DNA of 8,251 bases. Source: Bacillota bacterium. Lineage in GTDB: Bacteria > Bacillota > Clostridia > Christensenellales > CAG-138. The stretch lies in assembly GCA_023458615.1 (NCBI GenBank), contig JAEWYV010000118.1, forward strand, positions 1 to 8,251, given 5' to 3'. The notes beneath the pieces were generated by a model that was given only the letters and a program-made list of their open reading frames with translations, was not told the DNA's origin and did not search any database. Made by a program: the position numbers and the translations under genes. Below, in pieces: positions 1 through 5,365 of the stretch. Positions within the stretch are counted from its first letter, which is position 1; each line of letters begins with the position of its first letter.

Positions 1-201
1 CCCGATCTTACCTCGGTGCATATCGAGGAACGAAACGGGGACGAGGTACGCCATGCGATGGGTGTGTTGACCTGCAAGGCAGGGGTCAAGGGATATTATC
101 CCGCGTTCGACATCACCCCGCCGGAACTGGTCACCGGGGTTGCGACGGATATCGGCGTGCTCAAACCTACGGAGTTGCAAGGCTATCAGCCTGCGGAGTA
201 A
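1..201 (+). CDS. mtnA: S-methyl-5-thioribose-1-phosphate isomerase, C-terminal fragment
   Basis: The open frame enters from the left edge and ends at TAA 199-201, so only the last 66 residues are visible. They contain IEERNGDEV followed by YYPAFDITPPELVTGV. This matches the conserved end of MtnA (usual form IEERxxxEV ... NPAFDVTPxELI), the last beta-alpha unit of the eIF2B-like Rossmann fold. MtnA converts 5-methylthioribose-1-phosphate to 5-methylthioribulose-1-phosphate in the cytoplasm, in the methionine salvage pathway. The asparagine usual before PAFD is a tyrosine here. Close relatives in the same superfamily (ribose-1,5-bisphosphate isomerase, eIF2B-alpha-like proteins) cannot be fully excluded from the tail alone, because the catalytic Cys and Asp lie outside the window. 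The gene ends 17 bp before a strong terminator and converges on the DUF3048 operon. Confidence 0.85.
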   Translation, partial: PDLTSVHIEERNGDEVRHAMGVLTCKAGVKGYYPAFDITPPELVTGVATDIGVLKPTELQGYQPAE

Positions 202-217
202 CGCAGCAACGCAATCA

Positions 218-243
218 AAAACGCCAGCATGAGCTGGCGTTTT
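218..243. terminator. Bidirectional intrinsic terminator between mtnA and the DUF3048 operon
   Basis: A perfect 11-bp inverted repeat (218-228 with 233-243) encloses a 4-nt loop, ATGA. The core stem is GCCAGC/GCTGGC with A-T pairs at its base. The plus strand ends in TTTT then GTGTT, and the minus strand ends in TTTTT. It therefore should stop mtnA transcription rightward and the lipoprotein operon leftward, 36 bp after that operon's last stop codon. Confidence 0.9.
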
Positions 244-279
244 GTGTTGCAATGGGATTGTGGCTCTGCCTGCGATCCG

Positions 280-1512
280 TTATCCAGCGTAGCGCACCTT
301 GATATCGCCAAGGTTTGGCATCATCATGATCCAGGTGTTGCCGGGTTCAAGCCGCAGCACCGTTCCGTCATAGAGCACATAGCTCGTGGGCTCGCTGAGG
401 CTTGCGCGACTCCATTTGCCGGTGACGGTGCGCCCGTTGACAAAATAAACGCAATCGCCCTCTCCAATCACGGGAATGGTGCGGAAGTTGGAGTCAAAGG
501 CGGAGACGCGTACAAACTGGACAATCAGGTTTTGCACGGTGATAGGCTCATTCTCATAGCCAAGCACATCGTCCGTCGGGGTTAGGGATTTGCTTTCGCC
601 AAGCACGTTTTTCGAGTTTTTGTCGCTCCGGACGAGCAGATTTCGCACCTTGTCATAGGTGAAGAGCACGCGCTCCGGATCGGAACTGGAAAACGGAATG
701 CCGATGCTGGTAAACTCCTTGCCCTTGTCATATAGCACGCCCGACTCAAAGGTAAAGCGTGTATTGACCGCTTTGGAGGTGTAGTTATAGTTCGTCTCAA
801 CATATTCGCGGAGCTTGAAGAAGAGCGTGTGCTCTTCAATTGCGGTAATCGTTTTGTCACGGTAGAAATAGTTCTCTGTGCTTCCACAATCTGTCGCTTG
901 GAAATGTATGCCGCTTGCGGCGAGCAGAGGATACCCCTCGACAAGATTCTCCGGGTCGCCTTGTGAGACATAGAGACCATCCCACTCCAGCGCAGTATCC
1001 GCCAGATACGCGCGGGAGGTGCGCACGGGGCCGACGCGCTCCGGCAGCTCGTCTGAAAACAGCGCAAGATAGCGCGTTACATGATCGGTACGGTCGAGCG
1101 GGAACTCGTAGACGATGTCCGCGAGCATGAGCGAAGTCTGCGGGCGCGCCTGCGCAGCGTTGTCCATCACGACGAGAACGGGGCGATAGACCGCGCCTTC
1201 CGGCAGCGGGCGTCCCGTGGTTGGTGACACGGGTTCCTGTTCCTCCGCTGCGGGGGCCTGCTCTTCGGCTTCATCCACTGGTTCGGCAGCCTCCGTGCCT
1301 TCGTTCTCCGGCTCACTGGTTGCCGCGAGTGGGGCAGAGTCTGTGACCACGACGATGCTTGCGTCATCCTGCGTTTGGCTTGCAGACGGGGTTCCGCCCA
1401 TAATCGTATGCACGACTGAACAGCCGGAGAGCAGCAGCAGGGTTGCTGCGCTCAGCGGCAGTATAAGACGGCGAAGGACGTTGCGTATGAAACTAACCAC
1501 AGAACTATTCAA
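280..1512 (-). CDS. DUF3048 (YerB-family) lipoprotein, acidic-linker paralogue
   Basis: This is a predicted 410-residue lipoprotein. A basic, hydrophobic N-terminus ends in the lipobox LSGC (Cys31), so the mature protein should be anchored to the outer face of the membrane. Residues about 60-100 are a low-complexity linker rich in Glu, Ala and Pro. From about residue 108 it matches DUF3048: RPVLVVMDN, ARPQTSL, ADIVYEF, then GPVRTSR and the LEWDGLYVSQG segment. The C-terminal DUF3048 subdomain follows, with VQNLIVQFV, GKWSR and LEPGNTWI. The molecular function of this family is not established. The chosen start is TTG (1510-1512), overlapping the stop of the upstream gene by 8 bp. There is no clear Shine-Dalgarno and no ATG upstream of the lipobox, so translation probably depends on coupling. 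GTG at 1498-1500 is an alternative start. It is the last gene of its operon and a paralogue of the gene just upstream. Confidence 0.9.
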   Translation of the reverse strand: MNSSVVSFIRNVLRRLILPLSAATLLLLSGCSVVHTIMGGTPSASQTQDDASIVVVTDSAPLAATSEPENEGTEAAEPVDEAEEQAPAAEEQEPVSPTTGRPLPEGAVYRPVLVVMDNAAQARPQTSLMLADIVYEFPLDRTDHVTRYLALFSDELPERVGPVRTSRAYLADTALEWDGLYVSQGDPENLVEGYPLLAASGIHFQATDCGSTENYFYRDKTITAIEEHTLFFKLREYVETNYNYTSKAVNTRFTFESGVLYDKGKEFTSIGIPFSSSDPERVLFTYDKVRNLLVRSDKNSKNVLGESKSLTPTDDVLGYENEPITVQNLIVQFVRVSAFDSNFRTIPVIGEGDCVYFVNGRTVTGKWSRASLSEPTSYVLYDGTVLRLEPGNTWIMMMPNLGDIKVRYAG

Positions 1513-2710
1513 TGGTCGCCGGAACGTCAGCGGGGTGCACGGCGATCCAGGTGTTGCCGGGCTCCAGCGTCACGAGGGAACCGTCGTCAAGGAAATAGGA
1601 GGTATAATCATCCGCAGTCGGGCGGGACCAGGTGCCCGTCACATGCTGACCGTTGATGAAATAGTCGCATTTGCCTTCGCCGACAAGATCACAGGTGCGG
1701 CGGTGCTTGGTGTCGCCCTTGACCGAGCCGTAGTTGACATACTGCACGATCAGGTTCTGCACATTCATCTGCACGGTGTCATAGCTATCGCCGTTGTCCT
1801 TCAAAACGCGCGTCATGGTCGGCTGACCTGCTTCGCTGCGGTAGATCCGGTTGTCGGTGGCGTTATAGAAGAACTGAATCCACTTGGGATCCGTGTTGTT
1901 GTCAAACTGGAGCGCAACGTTGGTATAGGGCTTGCCATCCGGATAGGAGACGTTTTCAAGGAAGTTGAACCGCTGGCAAACCTTGGATTCATAGTCCTTG
2001 AAATAACGGTTCACGAGCGCCGCAACGCGATAATACAGCGCATGGACGTCGCCTCTGCCGGTTTCCGGCGCACGGAATTTATAGCCGTTTTTGGTTTCAA
2101 AGTCGTTATAAGCGCCCTTTTTGCGGCTGAAGGTGGCGCTGTAGCCGGGGAAATCTCCGCTCGGCAGATAGAGCGAGATGAGGTTGCTCGGAAAGCGCTT
2201 ATACGGCGCGTCCAGAACCACATAACCCTCGTGCAGATACATGCAGTCCCACTCGTGCGCAAGGTCTATAAAATAGTAGCGCGTGGAGCGCAGGGGACCC
2301 GCATAGAGCGGATAGTTGTCGTTGAACACGGCCTGGAAGCGCGTGATGGTCTGCTCAACAAGAAATTCATAAACAATGTCCGCCTCCATCAGCGAGGTCT
2401 GCGGTTTTGCGCCCTCCGCGTTGTCGATGGACATGATGAAAACCTTACTCGGCGTTCCTTCGGGAATCACCTTGCCGGAGGTTTGTGAGCGGTTTTTGGG
2501 CTCCGGCGTGGGGCTGGGGGAAGGCTCCGGTGTCGCGGTTGGCGAAGGCGTCGGCGCCATGGTGACCGTGATCGCCTCGTCGGTGGGTGCCGCGGTTGCT
2601 GCGGCAGGCGCAGGAGCGACAGAGCACCCGCCAAGCAGTGTTGCAAAGGCGAGTACGCCTGCAATGGCGGCGCTGAGTCGTCCGGTTCGGTTTGATGCAT
2701 GTTCGATCAT
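1505..2710 (-). CDS. DUF3048 (YerB-family) lipoprotein, Pro/Thr-linker paralogue
   Basis: This is a predicted 401-residue surface lipoprotein. The lipobox is LGGC (Cys29), after a hydrophobic helix. Residues 52-71 form a Pro/Thr/Ser/Glu-rich spacer (APTPSPTATPEPSPSPTPEP). The DUF3048 N-terminal domain begins near residue 89 (VFIMSIDN, AKPQTSLMEADIVYEF, GPLRSTRYYF, AHEWDCMYLHEG). The C-terminal subdomain begins near residue 316 (VQNLIVQYV, GEGKCDYFINGQHVTGTWSR, LEPGNTW). A longer frame opening at TTG 2749 is possible, but ATG 2708-2710 is preferred: it has AAAGGA 9 nt upstream and gives a standard lipoprotein signal. It lies 35 bp downstream of the cohesin gene and overlaps the next DUF3048 gene by 8 bp. 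It clearly shares ancestry with that neighbour along the whole domain, but the linkers differ completely. What these proteins bind or do is unknown. Confidence 0.9.
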   Translation of the reverse strand: MIEHASNRTGRLSAAIAGVLAFATLLGGCSVAPAPAAATAAPTDEAITVTMAPTPSPTATPEPSPSPTPEPKNRSQTSGKVIPEGTPSKVFIMSIDNAEGAKPQTSLMEADIVYEFLVEQTITRFQAVFNDNYPLYAGPLRSTRYYFIDLAHEWDCMYLHEGYVVLDAPYKRFPSNLISLYLPSGDFPGYSATFSRKKGAYNDFETKNGYKFRAPETGRGDVHALYYRVAALVNRYFKDYESKVCQRFNFLENVSYPDGKPYTNVALQFDNNTDPKWIQFFYNATDNRIYRSEAGQPTMTRVLKDNGDSYDTVQMNVQNLIVQYVNYGSVKGDTKHRRTCDLVGEGKCDYFINGQHVTGTWSRPTADDYTSYFLDDGSLVTLEPGNTWIAVHPADVPATIE

Positions 2711-2719
2711 TGTTTCGCG

Positions 2720-2725
2720 TCCTTT
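2720..2725 (-). promoter_or_regulatory. Ribosome binding site that fixes the start of the Pro/Thr-linker lipoprotein
   Basis: AAAGGA on the minus strand lies 9 nt before ATG 2708-2710. It supports that start over the in-frame TTG at 2749, which would overlap the upstream cohesin gene and put 13 extra polar residues before the signal peptide. Confidence 0.7.
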
Positions 2726-2745
2726 CGGGATGATTTGCGAATCGC

Positions 2746-3465
2746 TCAACCGTTTCGCTTTTTCTGTTTTGCGGCGGTAAGCGTGAGAATGAGAATCAAA
2801 ATCAGGACCAGCGCGCCGGTGACGATATATGCGGCGGCAGGGATACGCCGTGCCAGGTCAAGCGCCGCGCTCACCGCAGTGGTTGGCGTTGGCGCGGGGG
2901 TTGGGCTCGGCGTCGGGGTTGGTACGGGAGAAGGGGTGGGCGTAGGCGTCGGGGGAAGCCAGGGAGTAACCTTTGCTGCGGGCAGAGGCGCGCTGCCAAG
3001 GGTGACGCCGCCATCTTCAACGGCGATGAACGCTGCAGTTTGGTTGTAATCCGTGTCAACCCGCGTGACGATGGCGTTGGTGATGGTGACGGCACTGCCG
3101 GATTCGCCCTTTAGCGCGAAGCGCAGGGTGACGAGCGCACCCGCCTGGTTGAGCCCCAGCGCGCTTGCGCAGGCGATGCGGACGCGGCCCGCCTCGCTGT
3201 CGTTGTATTCGCTCAGCGTGAAGAGCCCGTTAAAGGTAACTAAGACAAGCGAGACCGCATCGGCGTCGTAATTGAGATCCAGCTGAACGGAGTCCACACC
3301 AAGACAATTGCCCAGTAGTACGGGGACATCCACCTCGCCGCCGGATTCACCGGCAACGGTGTCCACCTGAAGCATCACGGGCTCCTCCTCTGCGCGCGCA
3401 TGCGCCTGCGGCAACATGGCACAAGCGCATAACAGCGCCAGCAGGAACAGAAGTGTCCGTTTCAT
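2746..3465 (-). CDS. Membrane-anchored cohesin-domain surface protein
   Basis: This is a predicted 239-residue exported protein. Residues 1-25 form a signal peptide (MKRTLLFLLALL, likely cleaved after AHARA or AHA). Residues about 30-157 resemble a cohesin domain: GGEVDVPVLLGNCLGVDSVQ, LNYDADAVSLV, a GRVRIACAS strand and LVTLRFALKG. Residues about 166-197 are an almost pure Pro/Thr/Ser linker. Residues about 210-232 form a transmembrane helix, followed by the basic tail KQKKRNG. Cohesins are beta-sandwich modules known for binding dockerins in cellulosomes, but stand-alone cohesin-like domains also occur in non-cellulolytic bacteria. No dockerin is visible here. ATG 3463-3465 was chosen because GAAGGG lies 9 nt upstream. 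The in-frame ATG at 3472-3474 touches that ribosome site, and the frame further upstream (to 3609) runs through the promoter. It is the first gene of the operon with the two DUF3048 lipoproteins. LCAC in the signal peptide is a poor lipobox. Confidence 0.82.
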   Translation of the reverse strand: MKRTLLFLLALLCACAMLPQAHARAEEEPVMLQVDTVAGESGGEVDVPVLLGNCLGVDSVQLDLNYDADAVSLVLVTFNGLFTLSEYNDSEAGRVRIACASALGLNQAGALVTLRFALKGESGSAVTITNAIVTRVDTDYNQTAAFIAVEDGGVTLGSAPLPAAKVTPWLPPTPTPTPSPVPTPTPSPTPAPTPTTAVSAALDLARRIPAAAYIVTGALVLILILILTLTAAKQKKRNG

Positions 3466-3468
3466 TCG

Positions 3469-3497
3469 TTGCATCCCTTCGGGAAAAACTGTATTAT
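3469..3497 (+). promoter_or_regulatory. Candidate dat promoter
   Basis: TTGCAT (3469-3474), a 17-bp spacer and TATTAT (3492-3497) form a sigma-A-like promoter pointing at dat. The -35 box is weak (3 of 6 matches) and the -10 box is good (5 of 6). Transcription would start near 3504 and leave a leader of about 140 nt. Its -10 box overlaps that of the opposing promoter. Confidence 0.45.
3475..3480 (-). promoter_or_regulatory. Ribosome binding site of the cohesin gene
   Basis: GAAGGG on the minus strand lies 9 nt before ATG 3463-3465. It is too close to the alternative ATG at 3472-3474 to serve it, so it decides the start. Confidence 0.65.
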
Positions 3498-3528
3498 ATA
3501 TGGTACAGCAATTTTGAGTTGAAGTCAA
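3493..3528 (-). promoter_or_regulatory. Candidate promoter of the cohesin-DUF3048 operon
   Basis: On the minus strand TTGACT (3523-3528), a 17-bp spacer and TACCAT (3500-3505) form a plausible sigma-A promoter. A perfect TATAAT (3493-3498) lies just downstream but is 24 bp from TTGACT, too far to pair with it. Which -10 is used is unclear. Either gives a leader of only about 20-30 nt before ATG 3465. An imperfect palindrome, TTGAAGTCAA (3519-3528), covers the -35 box, and CAATTTT occurs twice (3509-3515 and 3526-3532). Confidence 0.5.
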
Positions 3529-3647
3529 TTTTACGCGCCCCCGACAGGCGCCGGAACGGGCGGAAAACGGGCGATTTTCGATGCTGAAAAAAGGCGTTTT
3601 TGGAAACAATCTGAAAATGCTTCATCTGGTGTGAAACGGCGGACGAT

Positions 3648-4490
3648 ATGGAGAACATAGGATATTACAACGGTGTATTTCAGCCCATTGAGAAGCTGAT
3701 GATTCCCGCCTGCGATCGGGGCGTTTACTTTGGCGACGGCGTATATGAGGCACTACGGGTGGAGCGGCATCGCTTCTTTGCGCTCAGGGAGCATCTGGCG
3801 CGGTTCCGCGCAAGTCTCAACTTTTTGCAGATTCCGTTTATCATGACGGACGAAGCGCTCACCGCGATTTTGCAGGAGGCAGCGGACCGCGTGGATAGCG
3901 ATTCCCAGCAGATCTATTTTCAGGTGACGCGCGGAACGGCAATCCGGAGTCACTCGTTTCCAGAGGACGCTGTGCCGAATCTTTTGATCTTCTCCCGCGG
4001 GGTGCCGCTGGCGGACCTGACAGAATATCGCCGCGTCATCGTCCTGCCGGACACGCGCTGGCAGCACTGCAACATTAAGTCCCTCAACCTGATTCCGAGT
4101 GTGCTCGCCTCGGAACAAGCTAAGCAACGTGGCTGCTGTGAGGCGGTGTTCCATCGCGACGGCGTGGTGACCGAGTGCTCCAGCTCCAATCTGTTGATGC
4201 TCAAGGACGGCGTGTTGCGCACCGCGCCCGCCGACGAACGGATTCTGCCGGGTGTGACGCGCGGACACTTTTTGATGCTTGCGCGGGAGATTGGAGTACC
4301 CGTGGACGAGACGGCCTTTACGCTGGAGGAGGCGTATGACGCGGACGAACTAATGGTAACGAGTACCAGCGCGCATGGCCTGCCCATTGGCGAGATGGAA
4401 GGGAAGGCCGTTTGCATGCGGGATGAGCCGCTGCTGAGGAGATTACAAAAGGCGTATCGGGACTATTTTTACGATTGCCTCGGTCAATAA
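3648..4490 (+). CDS. dat: D-amino-acid aminotransferase (class IV PLP aminotransferase)
   Basis: This is a predicted 280-residue cytoplasmic enzyme, full length for the family. It moves the amino group between D-alanine and 2-oxoglutarate to give pyruvate and D-glutamate, and so supplies D-amino acids for peptidoglycan. The class IV fold is clear throughout: DRGVYFGDGVYE near the start (Tyr33 in the active site), the PLP lysine Lys144 in CNIKSLNL, Glu176 in TECSSSN, and LPGVTR near residue 200. The segment IYFQVTRGTAIRSHSFPE carries Arg100 and His102. This Arg-x-His pair is the carboxylate trap of D-amino-acid aminotransferases and is absent from branched-chain aminotransferases and aminodeoxychorismate lyases, which favours the D-amino-acid call. 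ATG 3648-3650 has only a weak GGCGGA upstream, but no other start fits. It is a single-gene unit, divergent from the cohesin operon and convergent with the cyclase gene. Confidence 0.9.
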   Translation: MENIGYYNGVFQPIEKLMIPACDRGVYFGDGVYEALRVERHRFFALREHLARFRASLNFLQIPFIMTDEALTAILQEAADRVDSDSQQIYFQVTRGTAIRSHSFPEDAVPNLLIFSRGVPLADLTEYRRVIVLPDTRWQHCNIKSLNLIPSVLASEQAKQRGCCEAVFHRDGVVTECSSSNLLMLKDGVLRTAPADERILPGVTRGHFLMLAREIGVPVDETAFTLEEAYDADELMVTSTSAHGLPIGEMEGKAVCMRDEPLLRRLQKAYRDYFYDCLGQ

Positions 4491-4510
4491 TGCAAACAAC
4501 AAAACAAACA

Positions 4511-4535
4511 AACGGCATCCTGCGCAGATGCCGTT
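4511..4535. terminator. Bidirectional terminator between dat and the cyclase gene
   Basis: AACGGCATC (4511-4519) pairs perfectly with GATGCCGTT (4527-4535) around a 7-nt loop. The arms can extend through an internal loop with AAACAA/TTGTTT. The plus side continues ATTTGTTG, and the minus side continues TGTTTGTTTTGTTG. It sits 20 bp after the dat stop and 23 bp after the cyclase stop, so it serves both converging genes. Confidence 0.88.
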
Positions 4536-4558
4536 ATTTGTTGTAAGCGCTATTTGAT

Positions 4559-5149
4559 TTATGCCAGCGGCTCTTCTAACTCATCGGAGATCAGAACTGC
4601 TCGACAGGGTGCGCCTTCCGCACCGGAAATTTTCAGCGGGGCGGCGTAGAGCGTGTAGCGTCCGTCCGGTACATTTCTTAGCTCCAGATTCTCCAGCACG
4701 GCAACCCCGTAGCCAAGCAGCGCAACATGCACGGAAAGCTCGTCCGAATAGGAGCCGATGGACTGGCTGTCCGTGCCGATGAGCACACAGCCCTGATTGT
4801 AGAGATACCCGATGGCGCTCTCGGTGAGTTGCCCCTTGCCGTGCAGCAGGATGCGCGGGGCAAACGGGCGCTTCATAAAATACATGGCGTCCAGCGGCGT
4901 CTTTGGCACGGTGAGCACCACGCATTCGCCGACAAACGCGCTTAGCGGCATAGAGGCAATATCCTTGCCGTCGGCAATGAAATGCAGCGGCGCGTCCACA
5001 TGCGTTCCCGCGTGCATACTTGTCTCTAATCGGGAGAGGTTGTAAGTTTCCCCGTCCTTCATGCGGTGCACGGCGCGCAGGCGCGGCGGCTCATCCCCTG
5101 GGTAGGGGATCGCCTTGATTAAATCGCGGGAGATGTCATATATCTTCAT
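4559..5149 (-). CDS. Cyclase-family metal-dependent hydrolase (KynB-like fold)
   Basis: This is a predicted 196-residue cytoplasmic enzyme of the cyclase family (PF04199), which includes bacterial kynurenine formamidase and isatin hydrolase. The metal-site signature HAGTHVDAPLHF lies at residues 46-57, with His46, His50 and Asp52 as likely metal ligands and His56 next to the site. Other family marks are DISRDL and PYPGDEPP at the N-terminus, GTDSQS near residue 125, His141, and VLENLELRNVPDGRYTLYAAPLKISGAEGAPCRAVL to the end, where Glu153 is the usual conserved acid. Length is normal for the family. The substrate cannot be told: no tryptophan-degradation genes are nearby, so formamidase activity should not be assumed. 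ATG 5147-5149 has AAGGA 12 nt upstream, a rather long spacing. The gene stands alone with its own promoter and faces dat. Confidence 0.85.
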   Translation of the reverse strand: MKIYDISRDLIKAIPYPGDEPPRLRAVHRMKDGETYNLSRLETSMHAGTHVDAPLHFIADGKDIASMPLSAFVGECVVLTVPKTPLDAMYFMKRPFAPRILLHGKGQLTESAIGYLYNQGCVLIGTDSQSIGSYSDELSVHVALLGYGVAVLENLELRNVPDGRYTLYAAPLKISGAEGAPCRAVLISDELEEPLA

Positions 5150-5215
5150 TCGAAATTCTCGTCCTTATCTTGTCCGGCGCGCATGGCGCAGAAAATGCTG
5201 GTTGTGATTTTTATC

Positions 5216-5249
5216 CGCAAAAAACCGCCTGCTGGCCGCGTTTTTCGGG
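5216..5249 (-). other. Possible leader hairpin upstream of the cyclase gene
   Basis: Immediately after the predicted start of transcription, the minus strand reads AAAAACGC, then GGCCAGCAG, then GCGGTTTTTT. The A and T tracts plus CGC/GCG can pair with one bulged G, giving a terminator-like hairpin. The GC core is only 3 bp, so attenuation is possible but weakly supported. Confidence 0.25.
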
Positions 5250-5257
5250 CAAGACCC

Positions 5258-5286
5258 ATTATACGTTGTAACAGAAGAAAACGCAA
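5258..5286 (-). promoter_or_regulatory. Promoter of the cyclase gene
   Basis: On the minus strand TTGCGT (5281-5286), a 17-bp spacer and a perfect TATAAT (5258-5263) form a sigma-A-type promoter. Transcription would begin near 5251, leaving a leader of about 100 nt before ATG 5149. Nothing else in the 216-bp gap looks as strong. Confidence 0.7.
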
Positions 5287-5323
5287 AGTGTAATTTTATG
5301 CAGGTATTTCAGGGCAAAAGCAA

Positions 5324-5343
5324 GCTCCCGCCAAAGCGGGAGT
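5324..5343 (-). terminator. Terminator of the ABC-transporter operon
   Basis: CTCCCGC (5325-5331) and GCGGGAG (5336-5342) form a perfect 7-bp GC-rich stem with a 4-nt loop, extendable by one G-T pair. On the minus strand it is followed by TTGCTTTTG, while the plus side has no T run. It therefore ends the leftward operon, 23 bp after the permease stop. Confidence 0.8.
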
Positions 5344-5365
5344 ACTGCAGGTGTAACAAAATATG

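Noticed and set aside
1217..2488. Long open frame of 423 codons on the plus strand
   Set aside because: It lies antisense to the two DUF3048 genes, which have clear domains, lipoboxes and operon spacing. Its translation has no recognisable family and reflects GC-biased codon positions on the other strand.
2711..2749. 13-codon extension of the Pro/Thr-linker lipoprotein from TTG
   Set aside because: ATG 2708-2710 has a good ribosome site and starts a normal lipoprotein signal. The extension has neither.
2875..2970. CRISPR or minisatellite array
   Set aside because: The repeats are short, degenerate and in frame. They encode the Pro/Thr stalk, with no spacer-repeat regularity.
3418..3432. Possible lipobox LCAC in the cohesin protein
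   Set aside because: Cys at the -2 position is unusual, and the protein already has a standard cleavage site and a C-terminal membrane helix.
2746..3465. Cellulosome scaffold
   Set aside because: Only one cohesin, no dockerin, no carbohydrate-binding module and no glycoside hydrolase in the window. Calling it a cellulosome part would go beyond the sequence.
3466..3609. 48-codon N-terminal extension of the cohesin gene
   Set aside because: It runs through the promoter region, would bury the signal peptide inside the protein, and ignores the well-placed GAAGGG before ATG 3463-3465.
4559..5149. Specific naming as kynurenine formamidase (kynB)
   Set aside because: The fold and metal motif fit, but the family has several substrates and no kynurenine-pathway gene is nearby.
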